Of a stretch of 64,000 nucleotides of DNA, positions 1-12,793 are shown piece after piece. The position numbers and the translations under genes were made by a program. The notes beneath the pieces are model-generated. The model saw only the letters and a list, made by a program, of their open reading frames with translations, made no database searches and had not been told where the DNA came from. Numbering within the stretch: position 1 is the first letter of the stretch; the number at the start of each line of letters is the position of its first letter. The stretch spans positions 47,477,878 to 47,541,877 of the forward strand of contig NC_086386.1 in assembly GCF_036588685.1 (NCBI RefSeq), in the 5' to 3' direction. Origin of the DNA: Mytilus trossulus (taxonomy: Eukaryota > Mollusca > Bivalvia > Mytilida > Mytilidae).

Positions 1-3000
1 CAATATCTATCACGCTTTGTGCATGCAGACTCCACGCGGCCTTCACGTGATTTTACTATTTTTAGAATAAATGCATAGTAACCAAATGCACTTGATTCAA
101 CCTTTACTAATTATGCAACATTTTGACCTGGTTGTGATTAATGTCCTCTAATAAGAACCCATGCAGCTTTCTCCTGATTCTCTATTTATAGAAAAATGTC
201 AGAGTAACCTGTCCATATGAACTTGATTGATTCTTATGTTATTTATATGGAGCGCCTAAATAAATATCTTATTACAGAATTTGTAATGTCAGAAGTTATA
301 TTAATTTATTTGTGGCATCTTAAACTGTAAATGCATACTTTACGCTGATATACCCCCCCTTTCCCCCCCCCCCCCCCCCCAAAAAAAAAATAGAGGCTAA
401 TAGGGTGGTAAAGTATAAAGAAATTTAAACAAAATAATTAAACAAAAATAAAGAATACAGACCAATGAAATGATAATGGGAAGAATACAGAAATTCGCGA
501 CTTCCAACGAAACACTCTTTAAGCAACAGTTGCTATTAGCTCATTGGTGAAGGTCGAAAATGCTTCATTTTACATAATATTTTTAAAGCAACTTCTAAAT
601 ATAATGCATTTGGTTTCGCTCATTGTTGAAGGCCGTAGATGCTTCACTTTTTATATTTTTTAAACAAATTCTAACTAAATATTATGCATTTGATTTTTCT
701 CATTGTTGAAGGCCGTAAATGCTTCACTTTCAAATTTTGCTGTGTCCCTATCAACGGCAGTCATTTTGACCTTTTTCAAAAGAGATGTCAAAAACATTTC
801 ACTTAAGTCTAATATTCTGTCAGAACATGCTACTTTTACGTTGTTTCTCCAAAGGTTTCACTTTTTTTGCTGCATGCAAACTCCAAGCAGCCTTTACTTG
901 ATTTTCAGAATTTTGAGATTGAAAAATCCCGATGTATCCGAGCATTTAAGAACAATTCTGAAACAACCGAATGAACTTTCGTCAGGCTTTATTATATATC
1001 AATATACTTAATAAATAAATGATTGGGAATACGTTAAAGTAATAAAAAGTCAAGAGAATTTCAGAACGCAATTTGGTTCCGAACAATATCTATCACGCTT
1101 TGTGCATGCAGACTCCACGCGGCCTTCACGTAATTTTACTATTTTTAGAATAAATGCATAGTAACCAAATGCACTTGATTCAACCTTTACTAATTATGCA
1201 ACATTTTGACCTGGTTGTGATTAATGTCCTCTAATAAGAACCCATGCAGCTTTCTCCTGATTCTCTATTTATAGAAAAATGTCAGAGTAACCTGTCCATA
1301 TGAACTTGATTGATTCTTATGTTATTTATATGGAGCGCCTAAATAAATATCTTATTACAGAATTTGTAATGTCAGAAGTTATATTAATTTATTTGTGGCA
1401 TCTTAAACTGTAAATGCATACTTTACGCTGATATACCCCCCCTCCCCCCCCCCCCCCCCCCAAAAAAAAATAGAGGCTAATAGGGTGGTAAAGTATAAAG
1501 AAATTTAAACAAAATAATTAAACAAAAATAAAGAATACAGACCAATGAAATGATAATGGGAAGAATACAGAAATTCGCGACTTCCAACGAAACACTCTTT
1601 AAGCAACAGTTGCTATTAGCTCATTGGTGAAGGTCGAAAATGCTTCATTTTACATAATATTTTTAAAGCAACTTCTAAATATAATGCATTTGGTTTCGCT
1701 CATTGTTGAAGGCCGTAAATGCTTCACTTTTTATATTTTTTAAACAAATTCTAACTAAATATTATGCATTTGATTTTTCTCATTGTTGAAGGCCGTAAAT
1801 GCTTCACTTTCAAATTTTGCTGTGTCTCTATCAACGGCAGTCATTTTGACCTTTTTCAAAAGAGATGTCAAAAACATTTCACTTAAGTCTAATATTCTGT
1901 CAGAACATGCTACTTTTACGTTGTTTCTCCAAAGGTTTCACTTTTTTTGCTGCATGCAAACTCCAAGCAGCCTTTACTTGATTTTCAGAATTTTGAGATT
2001 GAAAAATCCCGATGTATCCGAGCATTTAAGAACAATTCTGAAACAACCGAATGAACTTTCGTCAGGCTTTATTATATATCAATATACTTAATAAATAAAT
2101 GATTGGGAATACGTTAAAGTAATAAAAAGTCAAGAGAATTTCAGAACGCAATTTGGTTCCGAACAATATCTATCACGCTTTGTGCATGCAGACTCCACGC
2201 GGCCTTCACGTGATTTTACTATTTTTAGAATAAATGCATAGTAACCAAATGCACTTGATTCAACCTTTACTAATTATGCAACATTTTGACCTGGTTGTGA
2301 TTAATGTCCTCTAATAAGAACCCATGCAGCTTTCTCCTGATTCTCTATTTATAGAAAAATGTCAGAGTAACCTGTCCATATGAACTTGATTGATTCTTAT
2401 GTTATTTATATGGAGCGCCTAAATAAATATCTTATTACAGAATTTGTAATGTCAGAAGTTATATTAATTTATTTGTGGCATCTTAAACTGTAAATGCATA
2501 CTTTACGCTGATATACCCCCCCTCCCCCCCCAAAAAAAAAAATAGAGGCTAATAGGGTGGTAAAGTATAAAGAAATTTAAACAAAATAATTAAACAAAAA
2601 TAAAGAATACAGACCAATGAAATGATAATGGGAAGAATACAGAAATTCGCGACTTCCAACGAAACACTCTTTAAGCAACAGTTGCTATTAGCTCATTGGT
2701 GAAGGTCGAAAATGCTTCATTTTACATAATATTTTTAAAGCAACTTCTAAATATAATGCATTTGGTTTCGCTCATTGTTGAAGGCCGTAAATGCTTCACT
2801 TTTTATATTTTTTAAACAAATTCTAACTAAATATTATGCATTTGATTTTTCTCATTGTTGAAGGCCGTAAATGCTTCACTTTCAAATTTTGCTGTGTCTC
2901 TATCAACGGCAGTCATTTTGACCTTTTTCAAAAGAGATGTCAAAAACATTTCACTTAAGTCTAATATTCTGTCAGAACATGCTACTTTTACGTTGTTTCT

Positions 3001-4438
3001 CCAAAGGTTTCACTTTTTTTGCTGCATGCAAACTCCAAGCAGCCTTTACTTGATTTTCAGAATTTTGAGATTGAAAAATCCCGATGTATCCGAGCATTTA
3101 AGAACAATTCTGAAACAACCGAATGAAATTTCGTCAGGCTTTATTATATATCAATATACTTAATAAATAAATGATTGGGAATACGTTAAAGTAATAAAAA
3201 GTCAAGAGAATTTCAGAACGCAATTTGGTTCCGAACAATATCTATCACGCTTTGTGCATGCAGACTCCACGCGGCCTTCACGTGATTTTACTATTTTTAG
3301 AATAAATGCATAGTAACCAAATGCACTTGATTCAACCTTTACTAATTATGCAACATTTTGACCTGGTTGTGATTAATGTCCTCTAATAAGAACCCATGCA
3401 GCTTTCTCCTGATTCTCTATTTATAGAAAAATGTCAGAGTAACCTGTCCATATGAACTTGATTGATTCTTATGTTATTTATATGGAGCGCCTAAATAAAT
3501 ATCTTATTACAGAATTTGTAATGTCAGAAGTTATATTAATTTATTTGTGGCATCTTAAACTGTAAATGCATACTTTACGCTGATATACCCCCCCCCTCCC
3601 CCCCCCCCCCAAAGAAAAAAATAGAGGCTAATAGGGTGGTAAAGTATAAAGAAATTTAAACAAAATAATTAAACAAAAATAAAGAATACAGACCAATGAA
3701 ATGATAATGGGAAGAATACAGAAATTCGCGACTTCCAACGAAACACTCTTTAAGCAACAGTTGCTATTAGCTCATTGGTGAAGGTCGAAAATGCTTCATT
3801 TTACATAATATTTTTAAAGCAACTTCTAAATATAATGCATTTGGTTTCGCTCATTGTTGAAGGCCGTAAATGCTTCACTTTTTATATTTTTTAAACAAAT
3901 TCTAACTAAATATTATGCATTTGATTTTTCTCATTGTTGAAGGCCGTAAATGCTTCACTTTCAAATTTTGCTGTGTCTCTATCAACGGCAGTCATTTTGA
4001 CCTTTTTCAAAAGAGATGTCAAAAACATTTCACTTAAGTCTAATATTCTGTCAGAACATGCTACTTTTACGTTGTTTCTTCAAAGGTTTCACTTTTTTTG
4101 CTGCATGCAAACTCCAAGCAGCCTTTACTTGATTTTCAGAATTTTGAGATTGAAAAATCCCGATGTATCAGAGCATTTAAGAACAATTCTGAAACAACCG
4201 AATGAACTTTCGTCAGGCTTTATTATATATCAATATACTTAATAAATAAATGATTGGGAATACGTTAAAGTAATAAAAAGTCAAGAGAATTTCAGAACGC
4301 AATTTGGTTCCGAACAATATCTATCACGCTTTGTGCATGCAGACTCCACGCGGCCTTCACGTGATTTTACTATTTTTAGAATAATTGCATAGTAACCAAA
4401 TGCACTTGATTCAACCTTTACTAATTATGCAACATTTT
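1..4438. repeat. ~1.08-kb tandem satellite array, 4.1 copies
   Basis: Near-identical copies begin at 1, about 1084, 2164 and 3235, and a partial fifth copy stops abruptly at 4438. The first bases of the window already match the inside of a unit, so the array continues to the left. Copies differ by few substitutions and by the length of a poly-C/poly-A tract (near 355-390, 1436-1470, 2516-2542, 3588-3621). Each unit holds three ~80-bp sub-repeats around GAAGGCCGTAAATGCTTCA (for example near 545, 625 and 705). It also has two diverged copies of a GCATGCARACTCCA block. A 102-codon open frame recurs in every copy, but its identity follows from the recent duplication and it resembles no known protein, so I do not call a gene. 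Confidence 0.97.
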
Positions 4439-5764
4439 CGAATAATTCTCTAGAAAATATTTCAATAGGTACTAAAATTTATATTGTAAATACACACACT
4501 GCAGTTATTAATAGATAAATAAAAAAATAACTTGTACCCTTTAATGCATCCAATCACAACGTTCTTAAGTTGACTTCATACGCCCTGTCTTGGGTACACA
4601 AAAGGTCAACCTAATGCTGGGAAAATGTAATACTACCGTTTTCCCTATACATCAAACATCATGAAATTGAATATTTTGTCCAGAACTATACGAATGAAAA
4701 TCATAATAGATCCAAATTTTATTCAGATTGTACTATAAAGAAACCGAAGGTTTTTTTCGATTTATTTACATAAACTTATTAAATCAGCTGCAGCATTACT
4801 ATTATAAGTAGACCTTCATTGCATAAAACAATGGAAATAACATTGTATATTGATATAAACGATCAAACTTGTAACAGTTAAATAAAAAAAGAAATGTAAG
4901 AAACTATGTTACGGGTATAAAGCAAATCATTTCTTAGGATATTAATGACGACCTCATCATAAACCTTTATATATTTTAGTTTTATCATTTTTGTAGGAAA
5001 TGTCTGTCCATTGTTTAAAAACAAGCCCCCTCTTACTCAGATGTTAACGACATAAATTTAACTCATCGAATACACTGTGTCTAAACAAACACGACAGAAA
5101 ATATTTGAACTCAATGGAATCTAATACAGCGACGGGCAATACGATCAACAGACAGAGAAAAAGGTATAATTTCTGATTATTTATTTGTTGTTTTAGTTAT
5201 TTTGAATAATATAAATACACATATAACTATTTTTGATTGTGAGATGAAATATTTTCTTGAAACGTTCTAATCGAATTGGGAAATAAGTAAAAAGGCACAT
5301 TACATTGTGAATTAAATTAAACTTTGCTCGAGTTTGTGTAATATCTCTTTAACCTGTGCACATTGTCCGGAAACAAAAGTACGAAAATCAAGATTTAAAT
5401 ACAGAGATGGCATGCATGGTCTCTTTAAGCACCTCCATATTTGTATTTATGTGCAAGGACGAAAGAAATGGGTCATGTCGAAATGGAATGACCCTGTTTT
5501 GGCAATGTGTTTTACTACATGAGGACTTAATTTTTGGTGAGTAAAGGACTCGATCTTGTGTTTTTTTAAATCCCAAAATATAAAAATCTTCATTTATACA
5601 TGTTACTAAGTATACGGATCTGAGCATTGCACGTCGACAGAAATTCAATCTATAAATCATAAATATGTCGCTGTGATGTGTCTTTTTACTCTATTCTCTA
5701 TTTTTACAATCGATTGCAGAAAATGTTACATATCACAATCGGAAATAGTTTTATGTGTATAGAA
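4439..5764. other. Unassigned AT-rich DNA
   Basis: No repeat boundary, RNA gene or convincing exon was seen. Short open frames on both strands at 5334-5660 overlap each other and have no recognisable motif or splice context. Confidence 0.5.
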
Positions 5765-6030
5765 AAAGAAGATCTGGTATGATTGCAAACTTTCTACAAG
5801 AATAAAAAATGACCGTCTCCGTATGGCCTTCATCAATGAGCAAATTCCACACTGCATAGTCAGCTTTTAGAGGCCCCGAAATGATAAACGTAAAACATAC
5901 CAAACCAGAAAAATAATGGCCTAATATATTTACAAAAAAATGTGAAAAACGAATACTGAAAACATCACAAACGACAACTACTTAATTGCAGGCACTTGAC
6001 TCCAGACAGGCACAAAAATGCAGAATGTAG
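5765..6030 (-). repeat. Dispersed family L copy, diverged
   Basis: The plus strand reads as the reverse complement of the family L 3' region. It begins with a version of GAAGATGTGGTATGATTGC. It then passes through blocks resembling CAATGAGCAAA, GCATAGTCAGCT, AAAGGCCCCG and ACAAACGACAACTACT, and ends in a GACTCCAGACAGGCAC block. The same block order occurs at 31350-31660 and, inverted, at 35870-36175. Function unknown. It looks like the 3' tail of a retroelement. Confidence 0.75.
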
Positions 6031-6232
6031 GCGACTTTTCATTATCATTTAAACAGCCAAAAACTATTAAGAAATTCTACATTTTCTCTGTCAGTTAAAT
6101 GTCGGTCATCGTACCGGATATTAGATACTATAATTGATGCCAAACATTTTTGTCGGGGTATTTTAGACAGAGATATATATCATGCAGAATTCTAAAAATG
6201 GCCTAATACTGTGGCGTATAGTTTATAATTAT

Positions 6233-6574
6233 TGAAATGTACTATTATATTTATGTATTATGTTTTTCTCTGTCCTGAGTGTTCTTACTTTTATTTGTAC
6301 TGAATCTCTGTCACATAATGTTTTCATTTTTTTAAATGCCATTGAAGCGGGATGTTTATTCCGCGAGATTCAACCAAACAATTTTCTTAAATTGTCTTGT
6401 ACCAAGTCAGGAATGTGACAGTTGTTTTCAAATTGCCCTTTTCTATGTAAGTTTTCATTTCTTCACGTAGCAGTTTAGTGTTAACTTTCTGTTCTGTTTT
6501 TTTCTTCTTATAGTTGATGAGCCGGACTTGATTCAGTTAATTTGATGTATGACTATTGAACAGCGGTATACTAC
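6233..6574 (+). repeat. Dispersed family G copy, split by the 7-kb transposon
   Basis: Order of blocks: TTCTCTGTCCTGAGTGTTC, a TTTATTTGTACTGAAT block, AGATTCAACC, AAGTCAGGAAT, GTGACAGTTG, then GAACAGCGGTATACTAC. The same order continues without interruption at 27775-28165. Here the copy is broken after ATACTAC at 6574 and resumes at 13736 on the far side of the transposon. Confidence 0.8.
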
Positions 6575-6665
6575 TACGAAAGCCGAGAAGGACCATTCAA
6601 ATTTCAAAATTCAAAATTCAAAATTCAAAATTCAAAATTCAAAATTCATAATTCATAATTCAAAA
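6575..6665 (+). repeat. Left terminal inverted repeat of the 7-kb transposon
   Basis: Starts TACGAAAGCCGAGAAGG and runs into about six copies of a 7-nt TTCAAAA unit, then two ATTCATA units. It is the inverse of 13661-13735. It is longer than the right arm mainly through extra 7-nt units. Confidence 0.9.
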
Positions 6666-7814
6666 CTAAAAATTCTCACATTAAGAACTACGATTCCCGC
6701 GACGTTTCTTTGTTACGTGGTCTATGCGCCTCAACTGACCTCGATAAAGGATGGCTGCTGGTTTAGATGTAAGTATTATTATAATGTTAATAAATGTATA
6801 CTAATTTATAAATTGAAGTAATAAATAATAATTAGAAAAGGCTTAACAAAATTAGCTAACAATTTAAAAAAAAAAATTAGGATGAACAGGACTCTTTGAA
6901 AAAAGAGTTTCCACTGAACAACTACTGTGATAAGTTTAAATAAAAAAAGAAGACCAAAGATTAGTAATAATGGAGCATTTTTGGCAATATATAAATAACC
7001 AAAACTTTTTTAATTACCTCTAGTTCATTAGCTTTATAACTGTTTATTTGTGTACAGAGAAAATTAATGACGCAAGGCTTATTTCACAAATGGCTAGTTT
7101 TATTATCTGCAGTTAAAGTTGAACTGTCAGACTAATTAAGACAAGTAACGATGTCTTGGGGTGTAGGGTAATACAAATTAGTTATGCCTATTTGTTTTGT
7201 CTAGGAGAAAGTAATTAAACTCTATGATAAAGGTCAGTTGGTCAAGATACTAGATCTGTGGTACTGTCACGACTGTAAGGATTTTTCTTGAATGTTTTAA
7301 TCAGTAAAGATACTGAAGGACTTGTTTTTTTAAAGTTTATATGTTTAAACTATGCAACTAACTTTGTCAATGCATCTGAAGTAATGTACATTTGTGAATA
7401 AACTTGTCAGATAACGAATTATTTAGTTCATGAGAATTACCATAGGATTCATTGTCGTATTGTCGTGCCGTAGTATGGTTATGTCCGTCCGTCTGTGTCA
7501 GTGTCGTTCCTCCCCTCGATTACGTTACAATATTGTATGTAATTCCTCTATTCATTTGAAAAGTTTTACCTCGGTTTCAATAAGTTAAGGCAAGGTCATT
7601 TCTCATGAAATCTCCTTTCTGTTACAGCATTTCTTTCCTATAAATTTGTCATACCGGACCTAATTCTTTTTAGATTGTATGCTAAATTGATTCACCTCTC
7701 AAGCATATTTGATGCCGACATAATAAAATATGCATCTGCATTCTCAAGCGTATTGAGGTCAACAGTCGACCTGGCGTAGAGTTCAATATTGATTGCATTT
7801 AGTTTAAGCTAGGT

Positions 7815-8150
7815 TAACAGTGCCGACCAGATCAGCTCGATGAACCCGATTGTCCAAATTTCCACGACCAAGCTCAACCGAATTATTGATCGGGCCTGTT
7901 AACGACTTCTACCCGACCGCCATCCGACTGTACACGACAAAATGAACGTTCTCTTAAATAACACGACTCTATCCCGACAACAAAATGAATACTTATTCGA
8001 TAATTCACGATCTTTACACGATCTATACTCGACTATCTAGACCAAATAAACTATTCACGATCTCAGCCTGATCTCGACCAGACCAGATCGACCTGATCGT
8101 ATATGGATCGTCGGGAAAATCGGGAATTGGTCGGGCGTGCACATTTTAGT
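7815..8150. repeat. CGA/GATC-rich low-complexity block, possible decayed fold-back element
   Basis: An unusually CpG-rich stretch for this window, made of short degenerate words such as CACGATCT, CCCGAC, GACCAGATC and GATCGTCGGG. The left end (GTGCCGACCAGATC) and the right end read in reverse (GTGCACGCCCGACCA) are loosely inverse. It lies inside the 7-kb transposon and is similar in style to the arms of 11685-12793. No coding signal. Confidence 0.45.
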
Positions 8151-9303
8151 ATAAAAACTTCCGATTTTTTTCATTCCCCGCCGCTTCGGAGAGGGCATTA
8201 AGTGTTACCCTTGTCCTTCCGTAGGTACATGCGTACGTCCCAACAATATTAGTTTCCGCTTTCTAATTTAATTTTCCTCAACCAAAGATTGTGAAACGCC
8301 TAACACACAATGCTTATTACCAGAAAACACAGTTCATATGCGCATTTGGGTGACCGTTCTTGAGTAATGACCCTTAATAATGTTATATATGCTAGCTCTG
8401 GCATTATTCGAATGTTTTTTTTATATTCAGTAGAAGATTCGAGTAAAATCAAACATTTAAAATATCTACATAGAAATAAAGCAATTGGATTTGTGAGCAA
8501 GATTTTAAGAGCTGCTTGTGTCATATATGTGCATAAGTATGTAATAAGTAGTTTCATAGATTTGATATCCTGTAGTTGAATGGTTTAATATGGTTATTTT
8601 CGTGTTGCAGTATGGCAACAACCTGCATGTATTTCCTAAGATATATTGCAAAAAGAGGGCAAATATGTCACATATTTCCCTAAAATTTGACCCTAAGTAG
8701 AATTGCAATCCCCTGGAGTGATACTTTTTCTGAAACTGTTTACAACTTTGCATATATCTATCAAGTGATAGAGGTGCATTTCTTTCTAACAAAAGTTTGG
8801 TAAACTTTGAATGTGTGCCATTTGTTAAAGTTTGTTAAATGTTACAGAAGTAGAAACAAATGCATCGTTTAACCAGAGTTTGCTGACCCTATTTGAACTG
8901 CCAAACACGCATGCACATTTTGTTGTTATTAAAACTTATTACGCGGGGGGAAATCCTCCGTAGAAGATGTTTCAGACATAGAGGACATAATTATGCAAAC
9001 TTTACAAAAGTAATTTAGAAACAAATGATTAAAACGTGTGCTCGCTGAACAGTTTGTATTGTTAGTGTAAGAAAGAAATTAGCTCTTAATAAAAAAATGT
9101 CTGTCTTTGTCTTTTCTCTCCTTTTTGTGTGAAACTACGTCAAACAGTTCGAATGAAAAACATTTTGAACGTTAAGGTGACTTACAGTTGTCATTAATAA
9201 TTTCTGTGTCCTTTTTTGTTCTGTGAGAAGATGTCTAATTGTCAATTGTACCACATATTCTTATTTTATACTACAAACATTTTTGGACAAACGGGAAAAA
9301 CGG

Positions 9304-10066
9304 ACAGACAAATTATTAAATTTGATTATGACAACTTTTGCCAAAAATAAAGCTTTTTTGGCCATTTAAACAATCGTTATCGCTAAAACGAAAATAAGTT
9401 TGAAGGAAGCTGACAACCTGATTCTCTGTCCCAAGATCGGCTCTTATAATTTTTGGTGTTACTTTCAACCTCCGAAGGCAGTTGAGATAGTACGAAGCTA
9501 TGATATAGGGATTTTTGTTTGACGGCCCTACTTCCAACCATAAGATACGTCGAGTGAATAGCAAAGCCGTATGGCTTTAACTTGTCATTGCCGTCGATAT
9601 GCCACATACAGTTAGGACCAGGGTTTACGTAGTGCCGCGCAATTAATCTATGTTTCTTTCTTCTGTCTACACTTTCTGGATCAAAGACTTTCATGGCAGT
9701 CATGACAACATCCCGCTTCACATTTATACCGTGACTTATTTTTAACCTTTTCCACATGGATCTATATCCCAAACAAGACCCAGAATCCTTTTTTTCTTTC
9801 AATATCGCAGATACCACATCTTCCAAATTACTGTTCATGGTACGACTTTTAAGATTTAACCGTCGTAAAAGTCTTTTAATCGTGGAAATGCTTAAGTAAA
9901 TTGCATGACCGACTGAAAGTGCATTTACTATTTCCAGATTTGTGTAGCCTCTATCAAAATATGCTTTCACAAGTTCCTCTCTCGAGTAAATCGTGTCGTC
10001 CAAAAGGGGGTGTTTGTCTATAAAGACTGCATTCACTTTTAAGAACAGTGTACAGAAGAAGAAAAT
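9304..10066 (-). pseudogene. Broken integrase-type (DDE) transposase, IS3EU-like
   Basis: The reading frame runs from a splice-acceptor-like TATTTCAG ending at 10067. It contains a helix-turn-helix-like N-terminal part (YFDRGYTNLEIVNAL, then STIKRLLRRLNL). A linker with GYRSMWKRL and ARHYVNPGPNCMWHIDG follows. WHIDGND carries the first catalytic Asp. After FAIH near 9555 the frame shifts and several residues, including the usual IDGYSR segment, are missing. The second frame continues RRILWLEVGPSNKNP, then IRADLGTEN with the second Asp, and KSFIFGKS before running out near 9304. The third acidic residue is not recognisable. These motifs match the eukaryotic integrase-core transposases I know as IS3EU. 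It lies on the same strand as the putative first exon near the right TIR (13574-13594), so that exon may be its start. The copy is not functional. Confidence 0.8.
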
Positions 10067-10721
10067 CTGAAATATATATATATACAAGTTGAAAACAGCG
10101 TTCAAACCTAGTACATGTATGATTGCGTCGGATAAAAACCGCAGTTTTTAAACGTTTGCATGTAAAACTTTGTAGAGGGGTTTGAATATAGCACAAACAA
10201 AATTTTCCAAAAGACTACTTATACATTTATAAATTTTTAATTTTGTCATGTATAATGATTTCAAACAGTATATACATGACTTTGAATACGAAAAACCTAA
10301 TTCTAAACGTTTTTAAATGTTAAGGAATTTTCATTTCAGTAACTACATTATATAATAGAAGTTAACCGACCCTTCTAGCTAGCTACGTTTGCACGCTTTT
10401 CAATAAATTAATTACCAAAGTATAATATTTTAAATTTTAAATGGGACAAACAAAAGGGTATATATCATTTAACCTGCCTCGAGTGATGCTACTTGCCCCG
10501 AACGACGTATGAGTTCGTGTTAATGGGTCACCCCGACCTACAGATTTAATGATATACATGTACCGTATACCGATTTAGTTGGCCAATCAGTTGAATAAGC
10601 GCTTGTTCTAATAAATACACGACGCCACTTATTTACATGAACGTATTGGAAATATTTAGACGACATTCAATACACGGCTCCTAGAAAAATCTTTTTTGGT
10701 CTGAACATTTCTGAGCAGATA

Positions 10722-11455
10722 GACCTTGACCAAACGAACAATTATTTTTAATGCTTTGGTTTCTGAGATTTATCCAAAAACTTCATTTTACCCTATGCAC
10801 CATTTTAGCCATGTCCGCCGTCTTGGTTCGCAAGTCGGGTCATCGGACATATTTTTTAAACGAGACACCCCAATGATGATTGTGGACAAGTATGGTTAAA
10901 TTTGGTCCAGTAGTTTCAGAGGAGAAGATTTTTGTAAAAAGAATACATAAAATTACGATAAAAGACAAAAATTGACTATAAAGGGCAATTATAACTCGTT
11001 AAGGAGTCAACTGACCATTTTTGTCATGTTGCCTTTTATGTAGATCTAACTTTCCTGAACATTATTGCTGCATACAGTTTATCTCTATCTATGATAATAT
11101 TCAAGATAATAACCCAAAACAGAAAATTTTCCTTAAAATTACCAATTCAGGGGCAGACCTGATAAATATTTTACTCCATGTAAGATTTTCTCTAAAAGCT
11201 TTGGTTTCAGAGTTAAAAGCAAAAATCTACATTTTACCCCTATGTTCTATTTTTAGCCATGGCGGCCATCTTGGTTGGTTGGCCGGGTCTACGGACAATT
11301 TTTAAAAACTAGATACCCCAATGATGATTGTGACAAAGTATGGTTAAATTTGGTCCAGTAGTTTCAGATGAGAAGATTTTTGAAATAGACGGACGACGGA
11401 CGCCAAGTGCTGAGAAAAGCTCACTTGGCCCTGTTGGGCCAGGTGAGCTAAAAAA
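10722..11455 (+). repeat. SINE-like repeat with internal duplication and terminal hairpin
   Basis: A segment around CCAATGATGATTGTG followed by GGTCCAGTAGTTTCAGA occurs twice (about 10870-10930 and 11320-11375). Each is preceded by a CCATGKCSGCCRTCTTGG block (10808 and 11257). The second copy continues through GACGGACGACGGACGCC into a hairpin, AGCTCACTTGGCCC and GGGCCAGGTGAGCT, then poly-A at 11452. The hairpin plus poly-A suggests a retroposed, non-autonomous repeat. It sits inside the 7-kb transposon. Open frames here (such as 11021-11305) are incidental. Confidence 0.75.
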
Positions 11456-11684
11456 AAAAACTACTTAGGGTCACGTTAGTATTCAATCATATTTTAACGC
11501 AATTTACGAAAAATTGATAGACGGATTAAGGGGCAGGGTGTCCGCACTCTTATTTGTAGGAAAAAACTTTGTTGATTATAAAGTGAATAAATGGAGCATG
11601 ACTAACTTATGATAGTAGATAACCATCATGTGAGCTCATTATGTGGAGGCGTTTGGAAAATAATCCTTATAACTCTTCGTTAAG

Positions 11685-12793
11685 CCCCAGTCCCACTAAA
11701 CAACGATCGCACCATAACCTAAATTTAATTCAGATCGTGGTAAGGTCGCGTTATGAGCGGCATAAAAATGTTAATTTTCGTTGTTTTCACGGATATACTA
11801 CGTCCTCATTATGCTTCCTCAACGATCCAGCTACAATAATACAATGTTCTCACCACGCTTTTTTCTATAATTATCACGATCTTGCTACGCTCATCACGTT
11901 CTCACTACGACTTTACCACGAGATATCCGATTGCAACACGATCTTACCACGCTTCCGTTTATTTCTGATTAGTACGTAGATTTCTCGGAAACAAAACAGT
12001 CATGCCACCAAAATCTACCAGAACACTTAGGCGTGTGGTGGTAGGGGTAGATGTAGAGGCAACGGCAGCTCTGATAGTAACGACTCCTGATTCAATAGAG
12101 ATGTCGGACCGACTAATTCAACCTAAATTACAACCTTTTCCTGGTCCCTGAAGTTCAAATGACGATACATTAGTGAATAATAGCACAGATGACACAGATG
12201 TGTCAAGCATGTTTGAGCCGTTAATAGAGACAATGGACAAGAGATTCTTATTACATACAGACAATCAACACCTGGAGAGATTTGATATTTTATGTGAAAA
12301 TGACAAAATTTTAATGAGAATGATAGTCGTAGTAGGAACGTAGTCAGATCGTAAAACGAGCGTGGTGAGGGCGGTATGAGCGTGCTAGAATCGTACTATG
12401 GTCGTAAACCGCGTGGTGATAACGTCGTAGTGGAAGCGTAGTTGGGTCGCGGTGAGAACTTAATGGTTGTAGTGAGGTCGAAATGACGTCGCTGTGAGAT
12501 CGAAGTGCAGCCTCTCCGATTAGAATCACGCTTTCTCTACGCTATCCTTACGATGGTATAGCGACCTTTTCGATTTTACCACGACCTCGGTGCGCTCTCA
12601 CTACGCTTCTTCTACGACCTATCTTGCCACGACCGCTCCACTTTGTTTTGAACATGTTTAAAGTTGACCACGCTCATCACGATCTTGAAGACCTCACTAC
12701 GACCGTGATACGACCTTACTACGAGCTACGAGATCGCACTCCGATCGTCTAAATTTGCAATTTTAGTGCGATCGTGGCCCAGAGGGACTGCGG
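11685..12793. mobile_element. Fold-back element with CACGATC-rich arms
   Basis: The outer ends are inverse: the left has CCCCAGTCCCACT followed by ACGATCGCAC, and the right in reverse has CCGCAGTCCCTCT followed by ACGATCGCAC. Between them lie two arms (about 11700-11970 and 12320-12785) made of degenerate ~10-nt words of the type CTACCACGATC / GATCGTGGTAG, inverted relative to each other. The centre (12002-12310) has normal codon-like sequence. No clear target duplication was found. It is nested in the 7-kb transposon. Confidence 0.65.
12002..12310 (+). pseudogene. Short decayed ORF inside the fold-back element
   Basis: From an ATG at 12002 the frame reads about 100 codons to a TAG at 12308-12310, with one in-frame TGA near codon 51. 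The product starts MPPKSTRTLRRVVVG. After the stop it becomes acidic and serine/aspartate-rich, then contains SSMFEPLIETMDKRF and HLERFDILCENDK, which look like helical segments. I do not recognise a domain. Its position between inverted arms suggests it belongs to the element. It could be an N-terminal remnant of a larger protein. Confidence 0.4.

Noticed and set aside
703..4242. Four identical 102-codon open frames as a tandem gene family
   Set aside because: They are carried by a recently duplicated satellite unit, include repeat-derived sequence, and show no domain. Synonymous-type conservation cannot be judged because the copies are nearly identical.
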